Shown: positions 8,957 through 17,878, numbered from the stretch's first letter. The stretch is DNA of 64,000 bases from Methylobacterium marchantiae (GCF_022179405.1 NZ_BPQT01000027.1:48543-112542), one strand, 5' to 3'. Notes: generated from the letters alone by a model not told the origin. Numbers and translations: made by a program.

Positions 8957-10156
8957 CTACGCCGCCGCCAGGGCCTCAGACTTCGCCGATCGGGAGCGTG
9001 GCTTGCGCGCCGCCGCCTTCCCGGCCGCCTTGGCTTTCGTCTCGGTCGAAATTTTGCGCTTGGTCGCAACCCGACCCTTCGCCTGTTCGAGACGGGCCCT
9101 CAGCAGCCCAAGGACCGCGGCCTCCTCGGGTTTCAGCCGGGCCATGTCCTCGCGCAGCTCGTCCTCCACCGCGTCCGTGACCTGGAGCAGCAATGCCCCC
9201 TCCAGGTAGCCGTCGAGGACCTCTGGGTGGATGTAGCACTTGCGGCAGATGGTCGGCGTGTTGCCGAGGCGCGAGGCCACGCTCTCGATGGCCGCACGTA
9301 GGTTCTTCTTGGCCTTGGCCTCGCTGTCGAACGCCTCGAATTCCTGGAGGGCGAGGGCCGCGAGCACGGTGCCGGCCCAGGTCCGGAAATCCTTGGCGGT
9401 GATGTCCCGGCCGGTGATCTCGCGCAGGTAGGCGTTGACGTCGGCCGAGGTGACGTCCCGCCGCTGGCCTTCGTCGTCGAGATACTGGAACAGCTCCTGC
9501 CCGGGCAGGTCCTGGCAGGACTTCACGATCCGGGCCACACGCCGGTCTTTCACCGACAGGTTCCACATCTTGCCGCTCTTGCCCTTGAACCGGAACGTCA
9601 GTTCGGCGCCCTCGACCGTCACGTGAGGGTCGCGCAGGGTGGTGAGCCCGTAGCTCTTGTTGGTGCGGGCATAATCGTCGTTGCCGACGCGGATGAGCGT
9701 CGCTTCCAGCAGGTGGACGACGGTGGCGAGCACCTTGTCGCGGGACAGGCCGCGCAGGCTCATGTCCTTGTCGACCCGTGCACGGATGCCGGGCAGTGCT
9801 TCGGCGAAGGCCATGATGTGCTCGAACTTCGTCGAGTCGCGAGCCTGCCGGAAATCGGGGTGGTAGCGGTACTGCTTGCGCCCTTTGGCGTCCCGTCCCG
9901 TGGCTTGGATGTGGCCGTTGGCGCGGGAGCAGATCCAGACGTCGGTATAGGCCGGCGGGATCGCCAGGGACCGGATGCGCCGGAGGACCTTGGGGTCGCG
10001 CACGGGCGCCCCCTTTGGATCGCGATAGGAGAACCCGGTGCCGCTCTTGCGGCGCGTCAGCCCCGGCCGATCGGCATCGACATAGGCGAGGCCCGCCTCG
10101 GCGGCGGCATCCCGCGGATCGGCGACGACACCGTCCTCATCGCGATCCACCGCCAT
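8957..10156 (-). CDS. DNA topoisomerase IB
   Basis: This 399-residue eukaryotic/poxvirus-type topoisomerase IB relaxes supercoils through a 3'-phosphotyrosyl intermediate. Visible features are RKSGTGFSYRDPKG and IPPAYTDVWICSRANGHIQA in the N-terminal domain, GNDDYARTNKSYGLTTL with catalytic-domain basic residues, and the nucleophile motif CRKCYIHPEV near the C-terminus, where the Tyr is the active site. A Lys/Arg/Ala-rich tail (about 360-399) follows, as in many rhizobial homologues. ATG 10156 is preceded by gaagggagg. It is divergent from the glycosyltransferase gene, with a 148-bp gap between starts. Confidence 0.93.
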   Translation of the reverse strand: MAVDRDEDGVVADPRDAAAEAGLAYVDADRPGLTRRKSGTGFSYRDPKGAPVRDPKVLRRIRSLAIPPAYTDVWICSRANGHIQATGRDAKGRKQYRYHPDFRQARDSTKFEHIMAFAEALPGIRARVDKDMSLRGLSRDKVLATVVHLLEATLIRVGNDDYARTNKSYGLTTLRDPHVTVEGAELTFRFKGKSGKMWNLSVKDRRVARIVKSCQDLPGQELFQYLDDEGQRRDVTSADVNAYLREITGRDITAKDFRTWAGTVLAALALQEFEAFDSEAKAKKNLRAAIESVASRLGNTPTICRKCYIHPEVLDGYLEGALLLQVTDAVEDELREDMARLKPEEAAVLGLLRARLEQAKGRVATKRKISTETKAKAAGKAAARKPRSRSAKSEALAAA

Positions 10157-10304
10157 CCTGCGCCTCCCTTCGGTTCTGGGAACGGTCAACCGGCCGGGCC
10201 CGGCGCACGTTCCGGCCCCACCCGGCGGCGCGATGTCTCGCCGCTTCCATTCCGCTCGACCCGTCCTGGTCCGCCTCGGGCAGCGGCGTGCTACAGCGCC
10301 GTCC

Positions 10305-11462
10305 ATGGTCACGCTGTCCCCGCCCTCGCCCGCACCGACGAATCGGCTCGTCTTCGTCGTCACCGAGGATTGGTTCTTCGCCTCGCATTTCCTGCCGATG
10401 GCGCGGGCGGCCGTGGCCATGGGATTGTCCGTGGCGGTGGTGACCCGCGTGCGTGCGCATCGCGCGGTAATCGAGGCGACCGGCGCCCGGGTGGTCGAAC
10501 TCGAAGCCGAGCGCTCCAGCCTCAACCCCATGGCGGCGGGCTATGCGGCGGGCCAGCTCGCGGCGATCCTGAAGGGGCTCAAGGCCGACATCGTCCATTG
10601 CATCGCGCTCCGCTCGATCCTCGTCGGCGGCACGGCGGCGGCGATGGCCGGCATCCCGGCCCGAATCTACGCCCTGACTGGGCTCGGCCTGATGGGCGCA
10701 CGCAGCGACGTCACCGGGCGCATGGCCCGGCTCGGCCTGCGCCAGCTGATCCGCGGTCCCCTCGCCTCGAAGAAGACCCGCTTCCTGTTCGAGAACCCGG
10801 ACGACGCACGGGCCCTCGGCCTCGACCCGGCCGATACGACGGTCACCATCGTCGGCGGGGCCGGAATCGATCCCGCCCTGTTTCCTTCGGCGACGCAGCC
10901 GCCCTCCCCTCCCCTGCGCATCGCCATCGTGGCACGGATGCTCTGGTCGAAGGGCATCGATACGGCGGTGGAGGCTCTGCGCCTGGCGCGCGCGCAGGGT
11001 ACGGCCGTGGAACTTTCCCTCTACGGCGCGCCCGATGCGTCGAACCGGCGGGCGATCCCCGAGGAGACGCTGCGGGGGTGGAGCCGCGACGGCGTCGCCT
11101 GGCACGGCCCGACCCGCGACGTGACGCGCGTCTGGGCGGAGCACCATGTGGGATGCCTGCCCTCTCGAGGCGGCGAGGGCCTGCCGCGCACGCTGCTGGA
11201 GGCGGCCTCCTGCGGGCGCGCCATCCTCACCACCGACGTGCCCGGCTGCCGGACGTTGGTTCGTGACGGGATCGAGGGTTTGCTGGTCCCGGCCGACGAT
11301 GCGCCGGCGCTCGCCGCCGCGATGGTCCGCCTCGCCGCCGACCCTCTCCTGACCGCGCGCATGGGCGGGGCCGCACGCCAGCGCATCGTCGAGGGCGGGT
11401 TCACCGAGGAGGCCGTGACCGAGGCGGTGGCCGGCATCTACGCGGAGTTGATCCGCGCGTGA
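10305..11462 (+). CDS. glycosyltransferase, GT-B fold (GT4-like)
   Basis: The 385-residue protein has two Rossmann halves typical of GT-B enzymes. The N-terminal half begins FVVTEDWFFASHFLP and binds the acceptor. The C-terminal half carries RIAIVARMLWSKGIDTAVEA and the nucleotide-sugar motif GGEGLPRTLLEAASCG, with the E-x7-E spacing of GT4 enzymes. It probably transfers a sugar to a cell-surface or lipid acceptor; the substrate is unknown. ATG 10305 was chosen over an in-frame ATG at 10233 because it leaves room for the divergent topoisomerase promoter; neither has a strong Shine-Dalgarno. Its stop overlaps the next start (GTGA at 11459), so the two genes are translationally coupled. Confidence 0.85.
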   Translation: MVTLSPPSPAPTNRLVFVVTEDWFFASHFLPMARAAVAMGLSVAVVTRVRAHRAVIEATGARVVELEAERSSLNPMAAGYAAGQLAAILKGLKADIVHCIALRSILVGGTAAAMAGIPARIYALTGLGLMGARSDVTGRMARLGLRQLIRGPLASKKTRFLFENPDDARALGLDPADTTVTIVGGAGIDPALFPSATQPPSPPLRIAIVARMLWSKGIDTAVEALRLARAQGTAVELSLYGAPDASNRRAIPEETLRGWSRDGVAWHGPTRDVTRVWAEHHVGCLPSRGGEGLPRTLLEAASCGRAILTTDVPGCRTLVRDGIEGLLVPADDAPALAAAMVRLAADPLLTARMGGAARQRIVEGGFTEEAVTEAVAGIYAELIRA

Positions 11463-12127
11463 CGCAATCGGTCGATCCCCTTGCCTTCATCCGTGCCAAT
11501 ACTCGGCTGCTGCCCGTGCCCCACGCGCCGGAAATCGTGCTGCATGTCGCCGACGAGGCCACCGATCTCTGGCAGAAGACCGAGGATGAACTCGACGCGA
11601 TCGGCCTGCCGCCGCCGTTCTGGGCCTTCGCCTGGGCCGGCGGACAGGCCCTGGCCCGCCACATCCTCGACCAGCCGGACTTTGTGGCCGGGCAGCGCGT
11701 CCTGGATTTCGCGTCCGGTTCCGGTCTGGTGGCGATCGCCGCGCTTCTCGCCGGCGCGACCCATGCGACGGCCAGCGACCTCGACGCTTTCGCCATCGCC
11801 GCCATCGGCCTCAATGCCGAGGCCAACGGCGTCGGCGGGCGGATCACGCCCGTCCTCGACGATCTCATCGGCTCGCGGCCGGCCGATCTCGGCGCCACGG
11901 TGATCCTCGTCGCCGACATCTTCTACGAACGGGACGTGGCGGCCCGCGTCACCGGCTGGCTGGCGGCCCTGCACGGGCAGGGCGCCACCATCCTCATCGG
12001 CGATCCCGGCCGCTCGTATCTGCCGCGGGACCGGCTCGACATCCTGGCGACCTACGAGGTCCCCGTGAGCCGCTCCCTGGAGGATGCGGAGATCAAGCGC
12101 AGCAGCGTCTGGCGCTTCCGAGACTGA
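11459..12127 (+). CDS. class I methyltransferase, METTL20/ETF-beta lysine methyltransferase-like
   Basis: The 222-residue enzyme resembles the METTL20 group, which trimethylates lysines on the electron transfer flavoprotein beta subunit. The characteristic start PPPFWAFAWAGGQALAR (about 54-70), SAM motif VLDFASGSGLVAIAA (about 81-95) and ADIFYERDVAARV (motif IV region) are present. It begins with GTG overlapping the stop of the glycosyltransferase by 4 nt. The target is inferred from family resemblance only; other small-protein methyltransferases share this fold. Coupling to a glycosyltransferase does not point to an obvious joint role. Confidence 0.78.
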   Translation: MTQSVDPLAFIRANTRLLPVPHAPEIVLHVADEATDLWQKTEDELDAIGLPPPFWAFAWAGGQALARHILDQPDFVAGQRVLDFASGSGLVAIAALLAGATHATASDLDAFAIAAIGLNAEANGVGGRITPVLDDLIGSRPADLGATVILVADIFYERDVAARVTGWLAALHGQGATILIGDPGRSYLPRDRLDILATYEVPVSRSLEDAEIKRSSVWRFRD

Positions 12128-12184
12128 TGCCGCGTTCAGGCGCGTGATGGCGGAGCGAGCGCGTCACCCGCTCCGGCCCGTCGT

Positions 12185-12469
12185 TCAGCCGCGCATGCAC
12201 GTCTTCAGGTAGGTGTGCATGTCGGGCTTGGCCGTCTTGGCCGCTTTCGCCTCATCGATACAGGCCTTGCGGGCGTCGACCTTGCAGGTCTTCATGAAGG
12301 TCTTGAGATCGTCGCCCTTCAATCCCTTCGCCACACCGTCCGTACGACAGCTGCCGAGCTTACCGGCCAGGGCCGCCGAGGCCGCTGTGGCCTGAACGCC
12401 GGCAAGTCCGCCGACGACCCCGAGGACGAACAGGAATCTTGTCATCGAACGCTTCACGATCGACCTCAT
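12185..12469 (-). CDS. exported PsiF-repeat protein
   Basis: This small exported protein (94 residues from ATG 12469) has a signal peptide (RFLFVLGVVGGLAGVQATA, cleavage near ASA) and one PsiF-like repeat. The repeat, CRTDGVAKGLKGDDLKTFMKTC followed by KACIDEAKA and a C-terminal Cys, is the Cys-containing pattern of phosphate-starvation-inducible PsiF proteins. Function of the family is unknown; the paired Cys residues suggest periplasmic disulfides. Starts at 12469 and 12445 are both possible; neither has a clear ribosome binding site. It lies 48 nt from the next minus-strand exported-protein gene and converges with the methyltransferase gene. Confidence 0.72.
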   Translation of the reverse strand: MRSIVKRSMTRFLFVLGVVGGLAGVQATAASAALAGKLGSCRTDGVAKGLKGDDLKTFMKTCKVDARKACIDEAKAAKTAKPDMHTYLKTCMRG

Positions 12470-12517
12470 TTCATTGGAAGACAGGCATGTCGAAGAGGAT
12501 CGGCCGACCATTCCGGA

Positions 12518-12817
12518 TCAGTAGCCGCGGTAGAAGGGGCGCGGAGCCGCACGATAGTAGGGACGCCCATAAGGACGGACGTATGGCCGTCCGTAGGCCC
12601 GGCGCGCTCCGTAACCCAGGGAGCCGTTGCCACGGCAGCGGCCGGTGAAGCGGTCGGGGTAGTATCCCAGGCCGCAATAGCCCGCGACTTTCGTCACGAG
12701 GCCGTTCTCAACCACGCCCGTCATCGGGGCAGCAGCCAGGGGGGCGGCTTGGACCGCGCCGCCGATGCAGATGGAACCGGCCACCAACGCGACTACCGAC
12801 ATGATTCGAATCGTCAT
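12518..12817 (-). CDS. small exported Gly/Tyr/Arg-rich protein
   Basis: The 99-residue protein has a clear signal peptide (MSVVALVAGSICIGGAVQA) and a mature part with two Cys residues (AGYCGLGYYPDRFTGRC). The tail is rich in Tyr, Arg, Gly and Pro, with repeated RPYxRPYGRPYYR units. It is probably periplasmic or outer-surface; no function can be assigned. ATG 12817 is preferred to ATG 12823 because aaagg then sits 6 nt upstream, whereas it would abut the earlier ATG. It precedes the PsiF-like gene on the same strand, and both encode short Cys-containing exported proteins. Confidence 0.65.
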   Translation of the reverse strand: MTIRIMSVVALVAGSICIGGAVQAAPLAAAPMTGVVENGLVTKVAGYCGLGYYPDRFTGRCRGNGSLGYGARRAYGRPYVRPYGRPYYRAAPRPFYRGY

Positions 12818-13078
12818 CGTCATCCTTTCGAAGCTACATCCGACGAGAGGCCCACCAGATGATGGCCGCGCGCCGAACCGGTAGAAAGCCTATGGCTTCC
12901 TGAATGTGTCCTGAGAGCTGAACCCGAGGGGGGCGCCGCCTTGGAGGTAGCGCCGAGCTCGGCGGCTCCGCCCCCTTCGATGACGCGCTGGCATCCGTCC
13001 CGGGTGCTCATGCAGGCCGTTCTGCCCTCTGCGGCGGAGATTGCCCAGGCAATTTCCCGTGATCGACGGGCGTCGGTT

Positions 13079-13756
13079 TCAGAGGTCCGGGCGCGCAGCT
13101 GAACCGGTTCCGGAGGTCTGAATCCGGTCGAAATCGAGCAGCGCGGTCTGGATCACGATCTGGGTCCGGCTGATGACGTCGAGCTTGCGCAGGATTTCGG
13201 AGACATGGGCCTTCACGGTGGAATCACCGACCTGAAGCTCGTGCGCGATCTGCTTGTTGAGCTTCCCCTGCCGGATCATCAGCAGCACGCGCAATTGCTG
13301 CGGCGTCAGCCGGGCGATGCGCTCCGCGAGCCTGGTCGCGGGGGCGGCGAGGCTCGCCCCGGGACCCGAGAGGGCAGCGGGCACCGACAGGCCTCCGCCG
13401 AGCACGTCGGCGATGGCCCGGGTCAGCGTCGCCTTGTCGACGGCCTTGGGCACGAAGCCGGCGGCCCCGTGCTGGAGCGCCTCGCGCATGATGCGCGGAT
13501 CCTCGAGACCGGACACGACGAGGATCGGCACGCGGGGGAAACGCGAGCGGATCGAGACGAGGCCGTCGAAGCCGACGACGCCCTGCATCGTGAGATCCAG
13601 AAGGACGAGATCGATGGTGCGATCGGCCGCCAGGATCGCCATGGCGCCGACGATACCGTCGGCTTCGAGGATTGCCGATTCGGGAAAGGCCGATCCGATG
13701 GCGCTGGCCAGCGCATCGCGGAAGAGCGGATGATCGTCGACGATCAGGAGATTCAT
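13079..13756 (-). CDS. NarL/FixJ-type response regulator
   Basis: The 225-residue regulator has a complete receiver domain (MNLLIVDDHPLFRDAL; phospho-acceptor Asp in LVLLDLTMQG; Lys in GFVPKAVDKA) and a LuxR helix-turn-helix (about 150-210, LTPQQLRVLLMIRQGKLNK, then DSTVKAHVSEILRKLDV). It should activate or repress transcription after phosphorylation. No histidine kinase gene is adjacent, so it is an orphan. Unlike the LuxR-type protein at 5632, it keeps all receiver residues. No strong ribosome binding site precedes the ATG. Confidence 0.9.
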   Translation of the reverse strand: MNLLIVDDHPLFRDALASAIGSAFPESAILEADGIVGAMAILAADRTIDLVLLDLTMQGVVGFDGLVSIRSRFPRVPILVVSGLEDPRIMREALQHGAAGFVPKAVDKATLTRAIADVLGGGLSVPAALSGPGASLAAPATRLAERIARLTPQQLRVLLMIRQGKLNKQIAHELQVGDSTVKAHVSEILRKLDVISRTQIVIQTALLDFDRIQTSGTGSAARPDL

Positions 13757-13968
13757 GGCCGCCGTGCCCCCCGCCTTCCCCGTCCGCAGCGAACCATCGC
13801 CGGCACCGTGCCGACCGGCATGCCGTCAACGCCGCGGTCAGATCAATCGCCGACGGCACCAAAGTGCTGGAAATGTCAGCGGCGGCGGGAGACCTCGCGA
13901 TGGGCAGGGTCGGCCATCGCGGAATATCGAAGCGGCAAGGCCTCCCGCAAAAACCCGCTTGCGAGAAC

Positions 13969-14244
13969 TTACTTGGCGGTGATCTTGAACCCCGTCTTGT
14001 CGACCTCGCTCCGGACCATCGTCTTCGTTTCCGGAGGCGAGACCGACCATGCCACAGCGCAGATCAGGCACATCGCGGCAAAGCTATAGGCGAGCCCATG
14101 CATCACGCCGACGAACCCGAGGACGAGAGGGATGAGCGAGAGGGAGAGCGAAATCGTTGTGCTTTCCGTCAAATAATAGACCGAAAAAAACGCGACCAAT
14201 GTCATGACAATGGCCTTGACGAAATTAGGCACTTCGATCTCCAT
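13969..14244 (-). CDS. small membrane protein of unknown function
   Basis: The 91-residue protein has two predicted membrane helices: about 8-28 (VKAIVMTLVAFFSVYYLT, continuing to about 50 with SLIPLVLGFVGVM) and about 52-68 (YSFAAMCLICAVAWSV). A short polar tail (MVRSEVDKTGFKITAK) follows. No family was recognised. The coding stretch is less GC-rich than its neighbours. It ends 212 nt from the NarL-type gene on the same strand. Confidence rests on the ATG and coherent membrane-protein composition; the ribosome binding site is weak. Confidence 0.5.
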   Translation of the reverse strand: MEIEVPNFVKAIVMTLVAFFSVYYLTESTTISLSLSLIPLVLGFVGVMHGLAYSFAAMCLICAVAWSVSPPETKTMVRSEVDKTGFKITAK

Positions 14245-14507
14245 CTTCGATAGGTCGGCGCGCTACCAGAAATTGATCGATGCCTGATCTTTCAACCGAA
14301 CGATTCCTGGTCGCTTTCGACCGCCACGCTTATTGTAAAGCCCTTGAATTGGGAACAGCCCAAGGTGAGACGGCCCCGTCCGTAGGGGCGGCCCTCGGCC
14401 ATTCGATCCGGCGACCTCGCATTCCGACACCCCATGCCGTCGCGGAACCACGCAACTTTTCTGCCAGAAGGCGAACCGGATCGCGCCCCCGAACTGACGA
14501 TGCCGCC

Positions 14508-15224
14508 CTAACGATAATGCATGACGCGTTCGTACTCGGCTTCGGGCAATCCATAGGTGTCCCCCGCCGCCTCGATCAGCACGCCACGGTCGCGAATGCC
14601 GATGATCCCGCGCTTGGCCGTGACGCCACCGGCCCGGATCAGACGCTGCAGTCCCATCGTCGTGCCGGAGCGCCTGATCCCGAGCATCAGGGAGACGAAT
14701 TCGTGGGTGAGAGGGAGATCCTCGCGATCCGAGCGGTCGTGGCACATCAGCAGCCAGCGTGCGAGTCGCTCGTCGATCGTGAATCGGCCATTGCAGATGA
14801 CGGTCTGCGCGACCTGCACCGAGAAGGCATGGGCGAAGCGCAGGAGATGATTCTGCAGGCTGGTACTTTCGGCGATGGCGGCGAGAAGCCGTCCGGTCTC
14901 GATGCGCCAGGCCCGGCACGGAATCTGGACGAAGATCTCGTTCGGCGAACGATCGATGCCATGGATGATGGCGAGGCCCGTCATTCCTTCCGGGCCGATG
15001 ACGCCGGCCTCGAGCCGTTCGCCCGCCGACGTCCGCGCCACGACCGACACCACGCCCGGCTCCGGAAAGAACACATGGGGGATCGGCTGGAGCGGCTCCT
15101 GGACGACGTAACCCTGCTCTAGCGAGACCCGCTTGAGATCGGGCGCGAGAAGCGCGAATTCCGCTGCCGTCAAAGTCGTGAGAAGCCGATTCCTGACTGC
15201 GCCCTGATCGAGATCGTGTTTCAT
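14508..15224 (-). CDS. Crp/Fnr-family transcription regulator (paralogue 1)
   Basis: The 238-residue protein has an N-terminal cyclic-nucleotide-type beta-barrel (FFPEPGVVSVVARTSAG, then EAGVIGPEGMTGLA) and a C-terminal winged helix (RLARWLLMCHDRSD, THEFVSLMLGIRRSG). It lacks the N-terminal Cys set of FNR Fe-S sensors, so an Fe-S oxygen sensor is unlikely. ATG 15224 has ggag just upstream. It is divergent from a close paralogue starting at 15766; the shared segments EERLARWLLMCHDR and YGVPEAEYRR correspond to DERLARWLLMCHDR and YGLPEAEYER here. Target genes and ligand are unknown. Confidence 0.9.
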   Translation of the reverse strand: MKHDLDQGAVRNRLLTTLTAAEFALLAPDLKRVSLEQGYVVQEPLQPIPHVFFPEPGVVSVVARTSAGERLEAGVIGPEGMTGLAIIHGIDRSPNEIFVQIPCRAWRIETGRLLAAIAESTSLQNHLLRFAHAFSVQVAQTVICNGRFTIDERLARWLLMCHDRSDREDLPLTHEFVSLMLGIRRSGTTMGLQRLIRAGGVTAKRGIIGIRDRGVLIEAAGDTYGLPEAEYERVMHYR

Positions 15225-15765
15225 GATCTCCGCCTGTCTGCAGGCGGGAGGAAAACTCTCTCAAACATCCGAGGCCCGGAATCTTTCGGATGGCTTCTTC
15301 ACCCTACCCCCGATGACGCGGAAAACAAAATCAATAAAAGAGGGCGTCAATGTACGCTCGGCGACAATCGAGCCTGTTGGCTACGCCGGAAATACGATGC
15401 TTCTATATGGCGGCCAGCCTCCCCCGTGCCGATTTTCATGATCGGGGACTTGACCACGCCCGGGATGTCGATCGCCAGGGGGCTCGTCTCCATTCGCCCG
15501 AATACGAAACGATGGAACGGTTGACGCGACCCCCGTCTTCCGATCGAAGACCGACAGTTCGATGCATCATGCGATACGATCGGAGACAAAAACTAAGGCA
15601 ATGGGATGTACGAAATGGTACATTGACGTCCATCTTCGTCGATGACGACCAAAGGATAGTCGCTTCTTTTGTTTGCACCACACTTTGTTCATTTATGCTA
15701 TATCGAAATCGCGACAGTCGACGAGCGGTGGAAAAGCTGAAACGTCGTCGCTCCGGGGCAATTAC
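15225..15765. other. divergent regulatory region between two Crp/Fnr genes
   Basis: This 541-bp non-coding, AT-rich stretch separates two divergent Crp/Fnr paralogues. It contains a perfect 6-bp inverted repeat with a 6-nt spacer (15606-15623) and an AT-rich promoter-like zone near 15670-15705 (tttgcacc, then tatgctatatcg) ahead of the plus-strand gene. No coding sequence was recognised. Confidence 0.5.
15606..15623. promoter_or_regulatory. candidate operator: perfect inverted repeat
   Basis: The sequence atgtac-N6-gtacat is a perfect two-fold symmetric site of the size expected for a dimeric Crp/Fnr protein. It lies in the region between the two divergent Crp/Fnr genes. Binding is inference only; the half-sites do not match the TTGAT or TGTGA consensus. 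Confidence 0.3.
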
Positions 15766-16491
15766 ATGCTGGTTCCATCCAAAAGATACGTGCGCAACGG
15801 CCTGCTGTCTGTCCTGCGCTCCGACGATTATGCCGCGATCCAGTCCGCTATCGAGCCGGTGGCACTCGGGCGCAAGGACGTCCTCGTCCAGCCGGAGCAG
15901 CCGCTGACCCACGTGTATTTCTTGGAGCGTGGGGTCGCCTCGGTCGTGGTCGGCACGCCGGAGGGAAAGCGCATCGAGGTCGGCATTGTCGGACATGAGG
16001 GTGCGGCCGGTCTGCCGCTCCTGTTCGATGTCGATTCCACGCCGCACGAAACCTTCATCCAGATAGAAGGTGAAGCTTTGCGTATCGGCAAAGCCGCGTT
16101 TTTCAGGGCCCTCGAGCAGATTCCGGCATTCCGCAAGGTGATGCTCCGATATGCTCATGTCTTTCAACTTCATATGGCATATACGGCATTGTCGCATGGC
16201 AGCTATACGTTGGAGGAACGGTTGGCGCGCTGGCTCCTTATGTGCCACGACCGGGTGGATGGCGATGAGTTTCCCATCACCCATGAATTTCTCTCGATCA
16301 TGCTTGGTGTTCATCGTCCCGGCGTCACGACGACGATCCATGTTCTCGAAGGCGCCGGCCTGATCAGGGCGCGTCGATCCTTCATCGAGATCGTGAATCG
16401 CGAGAAGCTTCGGATCGTTGCCGGCGATAGTTACGGCGTACCGGAGGCAGAGTACCGCCGCCTGATCACGAATGGCGCTCTCCCGGATTGA
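15766..16491 (+). CDS. Crp/Fnr-family transcription regulator (paralogue 2)
   Basis: The 241-residue protein has the same layout as the divergent neighbour: a beta-barrel sensor (VYFLERGVASVVVGTPEG, then EVGIVGHEGAAGLPLL), a dimer helix and a winged helix (EERLARWLLMCHDR, THEFLSIMLGVHRPG). ATG 15766 is preceded by a ccgggg stretch about 8 nt away; an upstream in-frame ATG at 15673 lies in the AT-rich promoter-like zone. No Fe-S Cys cluster is present. The pair looks like an old duplication with divergent orientation. Ligand and targets are unknown. Confidence 0.9.
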   Translation: MLVPSKRYVRNGLLSVLRSDDYAAIQSAIEPVALGRKDVLVQPEQPLTHVYFLERGVASVVVGTPEGKRIEVGIVGHEGAAGLPLLFDVDSTPHETFIQIEGEALRIGKAAFFRALEQIPAFRKVMLRYAHVFQLHMAYTALSHGSYTLEERLARWLLMCHDRVDGDEFPITHEFLSIMLGVHRPGVTTTIHVLEGAGLIRARRSFIEIVNREKLRIVAGDSYGVPEAEYRRLITNGALPD

Positions 16492-17119
16492 GACCTTGTC
16501 GGATATCGCGTTGCGAGCGGTATTCTTGCCGGCGATGTACGTTATCGAACGATCGGATCGAACTTTCGGCAACCGACGACGTTTTTGGCATCGAACGTTG
16601 GATATCGTACGAAGATCGTAGGAAGCCTTACTCGCCTTCGCTGATCGGCGTACTGGTCATCTACTGGCGGCTATGTGTCGTCGGAGCGGCCATCCTTTTG
16701 CCGGGGAGGCTCACATGCGAACGAGTACGTGCGGACCGATCGTTCCAGTGGCAGCGTCAAACGTCGTTGGGTCCGATGCCTCATCCATTTCGCGCGTCAC
16801 CGCATTCGGGCCCTCCCGGCGTGCTTTCCGCATGGCGAACGGTCGCTCTGAAACCGGATGTCCGGGCGGAAGCAGAGAAGGTGTGCCTCTTCACGATATG
16901 TCGAGGACATCGTTGTTGAAACACGGGATTCTTGACCGGTCGGACGCAACCCGATCGGAGTGTTTTACAAAAGATAATCATTTTTCACAGGTCAAAGGCG
17001 TCCTTTGGACGATAAAGATCGGCATGGGACCTTTCGGTCGGAAGCGTCTGCTGCAAAAGCTACTGCCCGGAGCGCTTCTCCGATGCCGTTCGATGATTAC
17101 CGCATAGAGTATTAAGACA
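16492..17119. other. long intergenic region without a supported gene
   Basis: This 628-bp stretch lies between two plus-strand Crp/Fnr genes. Open frames within it have no recognisable protein features. The part around 16970-16995 (acaaaagataatcatttttcac) is AT-rich. The promoter of the third Crp/Fnr gene is expected here. No terminator with a T-run was seen after the second gene. Confidence 0.45.
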
Positions 17120-17878
17120 GTGTCGCGACATAGAGTATCGAATATTGAGGGCGCTTCGTTTAATCCGCTCATCCGTAAGCTTGAGAATTTCGTGGTCTTG
17201 AGCGAGACTGACAGGGACGTCCTTCATCGGATTGCAGCGAGCGCGCGCGATGTCGCCGCCCGCACAAATCTCGCGCGCGAAGGCGATGCCATCAGTGACA
17301 TCGTCCTGATCACCGAAGGGATCGGATGCCGGTTCAAGCAGCGCACCAATGGTGCGCGCCAGATCACGGCCTATCTCGTGCCCGGCGACACCTGCGATCT
17401 CGAGATCACCTTGTTGAACCGGCTGGATCATACGATCGCGACCCTCTCTGCCTGCAAGGTCGCGCGCATCAGCTCAACGGCTTTGCAGGAGATCATCGCG
17501 AACCATCCGGCAGTCGCTCGTGCGATGCGGATTTCGGCCCTGATCGACGAGTCGACCTTGCGGGAATGGCTGGTGAATATCGGCTGCCGGTCGGCCCTCG
17601 AACGGATCGCGCACCTCTTCTGCGAGCTGCTCACACGGCTTCGTGCGGTCGGCTTGGCGACGGAAGACAGTTGCGATCTCCCCATGACCCAGCACGAGCT
17701 CGCCGACACGACGGGGATGACCACGGTGCACGTGAACCGGTCGCTGCAGGAATTGCGGCGCAGAGGATTGATCGAGCTGAGAGGCAAGAATCTCAAGATC
17801 CTCGACTGGGCAAGGCTAAAATCCCTCGCCGAGTTCAGACCCGGCTATCTTCGCGTGGGAGAGCATTCCGGCATATAG
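17120..17878 (+). CDS. Crp/Fnr-family transcription regulator (more distant paralogue 3)
   Basis: The 252-residue protein has a cyclic-nucleotide-like sensor domain (SDIVLITEGIGCRFKQ, then AYLVPGDTCDLEI) and a C-terminal winged helix (MTQHELADTTGMTTVHVNRS, LQELRRRGLIEL). It differs from the two neighbouring paralogues and resembles the DUF-like Crp regulators common in rhizobial and methylotroph genomes, often linked to redox or stress control. The GTG start at 17120 has no clear ribosome binding site and the true start may lie slightly downstream. The direct role is unknown. Confidence 0.87.
   Translation: MSRHRVSNIEGASFNPLIRKLENFVVLSETDRDVLHRIAASARDVAARTNLAREGDAISDIVLITEGIGCRFKQRTNGARQITAYLVPGDTCDLEITLLNRLDHTIATLSACKVARISSTALQEIIANHPAVARAMRISALIDESTLREWLVNIGCRSALERIAHLFCELLTRLRAVGLATEDSCDLPMTQHELADTTGMTTVHVNRSLQELRRRGLIELRGKNLKILDWARLKSLAEFRPGYLRVGEHSGI

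Noticed and set aside
12820-13011. A 63-codon minus-strand frame upstream of the Gly/Tyr/Arg-rich gene
   Set aside because: No recognisable features, and it runs into the start and ribosome binding site of the better-supported small exported-protein gene at 12817.
16488-16919. Open frame between the second and third Crp/Fnr genes
   Set aside because: Composition is Arg/Cys-rich and irregular, with no ribosome binding site or family.
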